This document shows positions 18,044-23,009 of a DNA stretch of 23,009 bases, piece after piece. Location: positions 151,700 to 174,708 of the forward strand of contig BJOX01000354.1 of the NCBI GenBank assembly GCA_009731375.1, read 5' to 3'. The stretch comes from Paulinella micropora. Lineage: Eukaryota > Cercozoa > Imbricatea > Euglyphida. Each line of letters opens with the position of its first letter. The stretch's first letter is position 1. The position numbers and the translations under genes were made by a program. The notes below the pieces were generated by a model, which ran no database searches, was not told the DNA's origin, and saw only the letters and a list, made by a program, of their open reading frames with translations.

Positions 18044-18163
18044 CCTACTCGTTTGGGGTATAGACATGCTGTAGCCGAGAGAGAGAGAGAGAGAGGGAGA
18101 GAGAGAGAGAGAGAAAGATACCTGTTCGTTTGGACCCCATGATATAGACATGCTGCTGCCTCG
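17511..18163 (+). repeat. (GA)n tract with five embedded cores
   Basis: A core GATACCTGTTCGTTTGGGG then TATAGACATGCTGTAGCC recurs within (GA)n at about 17681, 17964 and 18041. Diverged copies lie at 17551 (ACTTGCATGTTATTGGGG) and 18118 (with an inserted CCCCATGATA). The spacers are almost pure GA. A 169-base gap splits the array, so the copy number may be larger. The Arg-Glu and Ser-Leu frames are repeats. Confidence 0.9.
17750..17918. other. Assembly gap (169 N)
   Basis: Undetermined bases inside the GA core array. The left edge is a G-run of about 17 bases. Confidence 0.98.
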
Positions 18164-18187
18164 ATTGTGATTAACGTTGTTTTTTGA

Positions 18188-18578
18188 ACGTTCCTCGATG
18201 GCATCTATTACATTTACAAGAGAGAAGAAATGATAATATGATATGTGATACATGATATATATGACATGTGATATATGATATATACGATATGTGATATATG
18301 ATATATATGATATATGATATATGATATATGATGTATGATGTACGTTCCTCGATGACATCTATTACATCACAAGAGGAAGATGATATATGATATGTGACAC
18401 GTGATATATATGATATGTGATATATGATATATATGATATGTGATATATGATATATATGATATGTGATATATGATATATGATGTATCTTGAACGTTCCTCG
18501 ATGGCATCTATTACATGACAAGAGAGAAGAAATGATAAGTTGATATGTGATACATGATAATATATGATATGTGATAGG
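18188..18578 (+). repeat. Three cores in a GATATATGATATGTGATA repeat
   Basis: The core ACGTTCCTCGATGGCATCTA then TTACAT and AAGAGAGAAGA occurs at 18188, 18342 and 18491, spaced 154 and 149 bp. The spacers are irregular ATATGATATATGATATGTG words. The nearly constant spacing makes this a true tandem repeat of about 150 bp. Confidence 0.85.
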
Positions 18579-18579
18579 T

Positions 18580-18598
18580 AGGCAGATAGGTAGATAGG

Positions 18599-18634
<36 letters not shown>

Positions 18635-18638
18635 CAGA
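18580..18638. repeat. (GATA)n with GTAG/GACA variants
   Basis: GATA tract immediately left of the second retrotransposon 3' end; read on the minus strand it forms the TATC tail. Confidence 0.9.
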
Positions 18639-18712
18639 TGAGATATCGCCAAAGGAATGTAGTCCTTGCAAAGGAACGCAGTTTCACATCAAACAGCAAG
18701 TTGTGATCTGTG
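18639..18712 (-). mobile_element. Second 3'-end fragment of the retrotransposon
   Basis: AAAGGAATGTAGTCCTTGCA and the following AAGGAACGCAGTTTCACATC are identical to the 3' end of the element at 14847-14911, with small changes at the edges (GATATCGCC for GATGTCGC; CAGCAAGTTGTG for CAATAATTTGTG). Only about 70 bp remain, an extreme 5' truncation. It is flanked by GATA on both sides. Confidence 0.75.
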
Positions 18713-18719
18713 CTAGACT

Positions 18720-18720
18720 G

Positions 18721-18777
<57 letters not shown>

Positions 18778-19008
18778 GACAGATAGATAGATAGACAGAT
18801 ACATATATTATATATATACATATATATATGTGTGTATATACATACATAAAATATATATATATATGTATAGATAGATAGATATATAGATAGATAGAAAGAT
18901 AGATAGATAAATAGATAGATAGATAGATAGATAGATAGATGGATAGATAGATAGATAGATAGATAGCTTTATCGGACCCGTTTGCAACTTATTCATAAAT
19001 AAAACATT
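18720..19008. repeat. GATA and (TA)n tracts
   Basis: (GATA)n at 18720-18801, (TA)n with TGTG/TACA to 18866, (GATA)n to 18966, then a 40-bp unassigned island ending AATAAAACATTG. Confidence 0.9.
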
Positions 19009-19363
19009 GTATGTATGTATGCATGTATGTATGTATGTATGTATGTATGTAAGTATGTATTTATGTATGCATGTATGTATGTATGTATGTATGTATTCAT
19101 GTATGTATGTATGTATGTATATGTATTTTATGTAACCTCTATCCAGACGACGTGTTTGGCTAGATGGGGTGATAGTGGTTACATAAAATACATACATACA
19201 TACATACATACAATACATAACAAGAAAGACCACCCCATCTAGCCAAACACGTCGTCTGGATAGAGGTTACATACAATACACACATACATACATACATACA
19301 TACATAACAAGAAAGACGACGTGTTTGGCTAGATAGGGTGGTCTTTCTTGTTATGTATGTATG

Positions 19364-19397
<34 letters not shown>

Positions 19398-20070
19398 TGT
19401 ATGTATGTATTGTATGTAACCTCTATCCAGACCACGTGTTTGGCTGTTATTTATGTATGTATGTATGTATGTATTGTATGTAACCTCTATCCAGACGACG
19501 TGTTTGGCTAGATGGGGTGGTCTTACATGTTATGTATGTATGTATGTATGTATGTATGTTATGTATGAAGGAAGGAAGGAAGGAAGGGAAGAAAGGGAAG
19601 GGAAGGGAAGGGAAGGGAAAGGAAGAAAGGAAGGGAAGGGAAGGGAAGGGAAGTGAAGAAAGGGAGGGATGTATGTAACCTCTATCTAGACGACGTGTTT
19701 GGCTAGATGGGGTGGTCTTACATGTTATGTATGTATGTATGTATGTATGTATGTATGTATTGTATGTAACCTCTATCCAGACGACGTGTTTGGCTAGATG
19801 GGGTGGTCTTTCATGTTATGTATGTATGTATGTATGTATGAAGGAAGGAAGGAAGGAAGGGAAGGGAAGGGAAGGAAAGGAAAGGGAAGGGAAGGGAAGG
19901 GAAGGGAAGGGAAGTGAAGGAAGGGAAGATGGGGTGGTCTTACATGTTATGTATGTATGTATGTATGTAGTAGCAGCAGTAGTAGCAGTAGTAGCAGTAG
20001 CAGCAGTATGTATTGTATGTAACCTCTATCCAGACGACGTGTTTGGCTAGATGGGGTGGTCTTTCTTGAA
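19009..20070. repeat. Composite array: nine cores in (TGTA)n, mixed orientation
   Basis: The core TGTAACCTCTATCCAGACGA then CGTGTTTGGCTAGATGGGGT and GGTCTTTCTTGTTATG occurs forward at 19131, 19311 (5'-shortened), 19415 (3'-shortened), 19479, 19674, 19765, 19927 (only the right end) and 20018. It occurs reversed at 19218-19272. Spacers are (TGTA)n. Between cores 5 and 6, and again between 7 and 8, they include a (GGAAG/GGGAA)n tract, and before the last core an (AGC/AGT)n tract (19969-20010). Two cores are bounded by perfect inverted repeats of 17 and 16 bp. Confidence 0.9.
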
Positions 20071-20103
20071 CGGTTCTTTACAACGTGAACCACTGAACTA
20101 AAC

Positions 20104-20166
<63 letters not shown>

Positions 20167-20275
20167 AGGTTTACTCATATATGTTTATCTGCAGGAGAGA
20201 GAGAGAGAGAGAGAGAGAATGACACGCAGAACAGAACTAAACACACACAGCACACACATACACATGTTTATACAT

Positions 20276-20342
<67 letters not shown>

Positions 20343-20462
20343 CGAATCTTCATGACACATGTATATATAACAATATATATATATATATACATACATATGT
20401 ATATACTTATGCTTCATTTCCATATATATAACACATGAACGAATGAGTCAAGCTATACATCC
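20104..20462. repeat. (GA)n, (CA)-rich and (TA)n tracts
   Basis: (GA)n at 20104-20166 and 20195-20218 separated by an island, a CA-rich stretch to 20275, and a (TA)n of about 55 bp at 20281-20336. Irregular TA/TACA words and a short unassigned island follow. Confidence 0.9.
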
Positions 20463-20545
20463 ATCTATTAGTATATATCTATATGTATACATCTATTAGT
20501 ATATATCTATATGTATACATCTTCTAGTATACGTCCATATGTTGC
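20463..20545 (+). repeat. 28-bp tandem repeat, three units
   Basis: ATCTATTAGTATATATCTAT then ATGTATAC occurs at 20463 and 20491. A third diverged unit (ATCTTCTAGTATACGTCCAT) starts at 20519. Perfect between units 1 and 2. Confidence 0.85.
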
Positions 20546-20547
20546 CC

Positions 20548-20550
<3 letters not shown>

Positions 20551-20585
<35 letters not shown>

Positions 20586-20895
20586 TTCCTTTCTCTTTTC
20601 ATGTCTTTCTTGCTTTTTTTCTTCTTTCTTTCTTCCTGCCTTCTTTCCTACCTCCGGTCCCTCACTCCCTCCCTTCCTTCCCCGCTCCCTTCTTCCCTTT
20701 CTTTCTTTCTTTCTTGCTTGCTTGCTTTCTTTCTTTCTTTCTTTCTTTCTTCTTTCTTTCTTTCTTGCTTTCTTCCCTCCTTCCTTGCTCCCTCCCTCTC
20801 TTCCTCCCTTCCTTCCATCCTCCCTTCCCCGCTCCCTTTCCCGCTTCCTTCCCCGCTCCCTTCCCCGCTCCCTCCCTGCCTTTCTTTCTGTCTTG
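20551..20895. repeat. ~345-bp polypyrimidine tract
   Basis: (CT)n to 20582, then CTTT, CCTT and CCCTC words almost without purines to 20895. It ends with three CCCCGCTCCCTT units near 20850. It is the strand-reversed counterpart in composition to the purine tract at 4011-4370. Its Leu/Ser/Phe and Arg/Glu/Lys frames are not genes. Confidence 0.95.
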
Positions 20896-20903
20896 AGAAG
20901 TTC

Positions 20904-21092
20904 CTTGTACTTAACCACAATGAGCAATGACTTCAAACGTTTGGTTCTCAGCCGGTTCTGATCTTCCTGGCTTGTGTAGTGGCTCATTTGAAAGCTCTCA
21001 TCAAGAGCTTTCTAATGAGCCATAACACAGGTTGTAGATGCAAATACTGACTGAGATCAAAGCGCTTCAAGTCACTATTCGTTGTACGTAAG
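20904..21092. mobile_element. ~190-bp imperfect palindrome (foldback/MITE-like)
   Basis: The inner stem GGCTCATTTGAAAGCTCT (20981-20998) pairs with 21004-21021 with one mismatch and a 5-nt loop. Pairing continues outward through TGTGT/ACACA, a less conserved segment, TTCTCAG/CTGAGAT, and TGACTTCAA/TTCAAGTCA to GTAC at both ends. There is no coding capacity. It shares TCTCAGCC-TTCTGAT words with 3172-3385. The hairpin could be transcribed, but nothing shows that it is. Confidence 0.7.
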
Positions 21093-21169
21093 AAATAGGA
21101 ACTTCTCTTTCTTTCCCACCTGTTTCGCATATGTGTTCCAGCTGGATTTTGCTCGGCCGACACGAGCCC

Positions 21170-21206
<37 letters not shown>

Positions 21207-21367
21207 GGATGGATGGATGGATGGATGGATGGATAGATGGATAGATGGATGGATGGATGGATAGATAGATAGATAGATAGATGGATGGATGGATGGATGG
21301 ATAGATGGATAGATGGATGGATGGATAGATAGATAGATAGATGGATGGATGGATGGATGGATAGATG

Positions 21368-21399
<32 letters not shown>

Positions 21400-21497
21400 C
21401 TTAGATAGTTAGATAGATAGGTAGGTAGGTAGGTAGATAGATAGATAGATAGATAGACAGATAGACAGATAGACAGATAGGTAGATAGGTAGATAGG

Positions 21498-21532
<35 letters not shown>

Positions 21533-21548
21533 GATAGATATAAAAGAT
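21170..21548. repeat. GATA/GGAT compound microsatellite
   Basis: GATA blocks alternate with GGAT blocks in a repeating order (GATA, GGAT, GATA-GGAT alternation), with near-copies of an ~80-bp sub-block at about 21208-21290 and 21283-21365. It ends in GATA, GTAG and GACA variants. The Tyr-Leu-Ser-Ile and Pro-Ser-Ile-His frames are repeats. Confidence 0.95.
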
Positions 21549-21696
21549 AGATGGCATGACCGTACTCATTGTCGTCGTCGTGTGCTTGAAGATCTTGGTA
21601 GGTAGGTAGGTAGGTAGGTGGTAGGTTAGGTAGGTATGTAGGTGGGTGGGTAGGTAGGAAGGTAGGGTAGGTAGGTAGGTGGATAGGTAGGTAAAA

Positions 21697-21740
<44 letters not shown>

Positions 21741-22334
21741 CTGGCTGTACCGTACTGATTGTCGTCGTCGTGTACTTGAAGATCTTGGTAGGTAGGTAGG
21801 TAGGTAAGTAGGTAGGTAAGTAGATAGGTAGGAAGGTAGGTAGGTAGGTAGGTAGGTAAGTAGGTAGGTAGGTAGGTAGGTAGGTAGGTAGGTAGGTAGG
21901 TGGGTAGGTAAGTAGTAGGTAGGTAGGTAGGTAGGTAGGTAGGTGGGTGGGTAGGTAAGTAGGTAGGTAGGTAGGTAGATAGGTGGGCGGGTAGGTAAGT
22001 GGGTAGGTAGGTAGGTAGGTAGGTAGGTAGGTAGGTGGGTGGGTGGGTAAGTAGGTAGGTAGGTAGGTAGGTGGGCGGGTAGGTAGGTAGGTAGGTAGGT
22101 AGGTAGATAGGTGGGTGGGTAGGTAAGTAGGTAGGTAGGTAGGTAGGTAGGTAGGTAGGTAGGTAGGTGGGTGGGTTAGGTAGGTAGGTAGGTAGGTAGG
22201 TGGGTAGGTAAGTAGGTAGGTAGGTAGGTAGGTAGGTAGGTAGGGTAGGGTAGATAGGTAGGTAGGTGGGTAGGTAGGTAAGTAGGTAGGTAGGTAGGGT
22301 AGGGTAGGAAGATAGGTGGGTAGGTAGGTAAAAT

Positions 22335-22375
<41 letters not shown>

Positions 22376-22420
22376 CCGTCCTCATTGCCATCGTCGTCTT
22401 GGAGATTTTCAACTTCTACA
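21549..22420. repeat. (GTAG)n with three embedded cores
   Basis: The core ACCGTACTCATTGTCGTCGT then CGTGTGCTTGAAGATCTTGG occurs at 21559-21599 and 21749-21789. A diverged copy (ACCGTCCTCATTGCCATCGT, then CTTGGAGATTTTC) lies at 22375-22412. Each is preceded by GATA; the first two are followed by long (GTAG)n with GTGG/GTAA/GTAGG variants. The repeating unit is therefore GATA plus core plus GTAG. The central GTAG tract (21786-22333) is about 545 bp long. Confidence 0.9.
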
Positions 22421-22771
22421 TAACATACATACATACATACATACATACATACATACATACATAACATTACATACATACATACATACATACATACATTACA
22501 CACGCACCAATTGGCTCGGATTGATGCGCGCTCGAATACATACATTACATACACACATACATACATACATTACATACATACATACATACGTACGTACGTA
22601 CGTAACGTAACGTAACGTAATGTAACGTAACGTACGTACGTACGTACGTACATACATACATACATACATACATACATACATGAATTACATACATACATTA
22701 CACACGCACCAACTAGCTCAGGTTGATGCGCGCTCGATTACATCTATCTAACTATCTATCTATCTAACTAA

Positions 22772-22824
<53 letters not shown>

Positions 22825-22880
22825 CATCCATCCATCCATCCATACCGACTGGATCGGGTTGATTCGCGCTCGATTGCCTC
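22418..22880. repeat. (CATA)n with three cores and an ACGT-rich centre
   Basis: The core ACACGCACCAATTGGCTCGG then ATTGATGCGCGCTCGA occurs at 22499-22535 and 22701-22737. A diverged copy (ACCGACTGGATCGGGTTGAT then TCGCGCTCGATTG) lies at 22844-22876. Between cores 1 and 2 the CATA tract changes to CGTA, then to ACGTA pentamers (22588-22650), then back to CGTA and CATA. (TATC)n and (CCAT)n precede core 3. Confidence 0.9.
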
Positions 22881-22940
22881 GAAGCTCTTGATCCTGCTCG
22901 CGACCCTCTACCAACCGATGTGAGAAACATGATTTGTCTT

Positions 22941-22944
<4 letters not shown>

Positions 22945-23002
<58 letters not shown>
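22945..23002. repeat. (CT)n microsatellite
   Basis: Pure dinucleotide of about 58 bp reaching almost to the window end. The preceding 22881-22944 is unassigned. Confidence 0.95.
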
Positions 23003-23005
<3 letters not shown>

Positions 23006-23009
23006 CACA

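Overview
The window is repeat-dominated eukaryotic nuclear DNA, and I find no intact conventional gene. Most of its length is simple-sequence repeat. Tetranucleotide tracts of GATA/TATC, TGTA/TACA, GTAG and GGAA/GAAA dominate, with (TA)n, (GA)n, (CA)n, (ATT)n, a hexamer (GATATA)n and a CCTAA-type pentamer. Short complex islands of 30-900 bp sit between the tracts. Low GC, the absence of prokaryotic gene packing and a retrotransposon fragment of a type common in invertebrates suggest an SSR-rich animal genome, probably a marine or aquatic invertebrate. CCTAA (TTAGG on the other strand) is the arthropod telomere motif and a common interstitial SSR in decapod crustaceans. That is only a weak pointer, and the species is not identifiable from this sequence.

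Layout. 1-330: (ATT)n around a small gap. 340-3420: the most complex stretch. It holds a 19-bp tandem repeat, one interrupted reading frame, and several foldback/MITE-like elements: a GC-rich double-hairpin element in two opposite copies, a smaller MITE nested between them, and two long imperfect palindromes. 3590-5690: (TA)n, GATA, a long polypurine tract, GTAG and TGTA tracts, with a third hairpin element at about 4930-5070. 5690-7410: about 15 copies of a 30-55 bp core embedded in (TGTA)n. 7410-10560: (CA)n, (TA)n, GTAG/GATA, (GAA)n/(GA)n, a fourth hairpin element, a 400-bp microsatellite palindrome, and gaps. 10565-11050: CATA and CCTAA arrays. 11060-11650: two more MITE-like elements. 12370-13565: two full units and one partial unit of a ~547/528-bp tandem repeat. 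13585-16640: 13 copies of a ~65-bp core embedded in (TATC)n. This array is interrupted at about 14847-15679 by a 5'-truncated non-LTR retrotransposon on the minus strand, which encodes a restriction-like-endonuclease (RLE) domain. 16640-18970: GA, GTAG, GATATA and GATA tracts with short repeated cores, plus a second 3'-end fragment of the retrotransposon at 18639-18712. 19009-20070: a mixed-orientation core array in (TGTA)n. 20100-23009: (GA)n, (TA)n, a long polypyrimidine tract, a long palindrome, and GATA/GTAG/CATA tracts with small repeated cores.

The most informative observation concerns the retrotransposon. The spacer between the last two array cores (copies 12 and 13) appears to be the unoccupied counterpart of the insertion site. 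Both 3' ends seen in this window abut GATA/TATC repeats. This fits an RLE-type element that inserts into, or ends in, (TATC)n. The partial third unit of the 547-bp repeat ends in nearly the same terminal motif followed by (TATC)n, which hints at a shared 3' tail. A second theme runs through the window: families of short unique cores are amplified together with their flanking microsatellites, and foldback elements are abundant. Almost all long open frames here are translations of repeats or N runs and are not genes.
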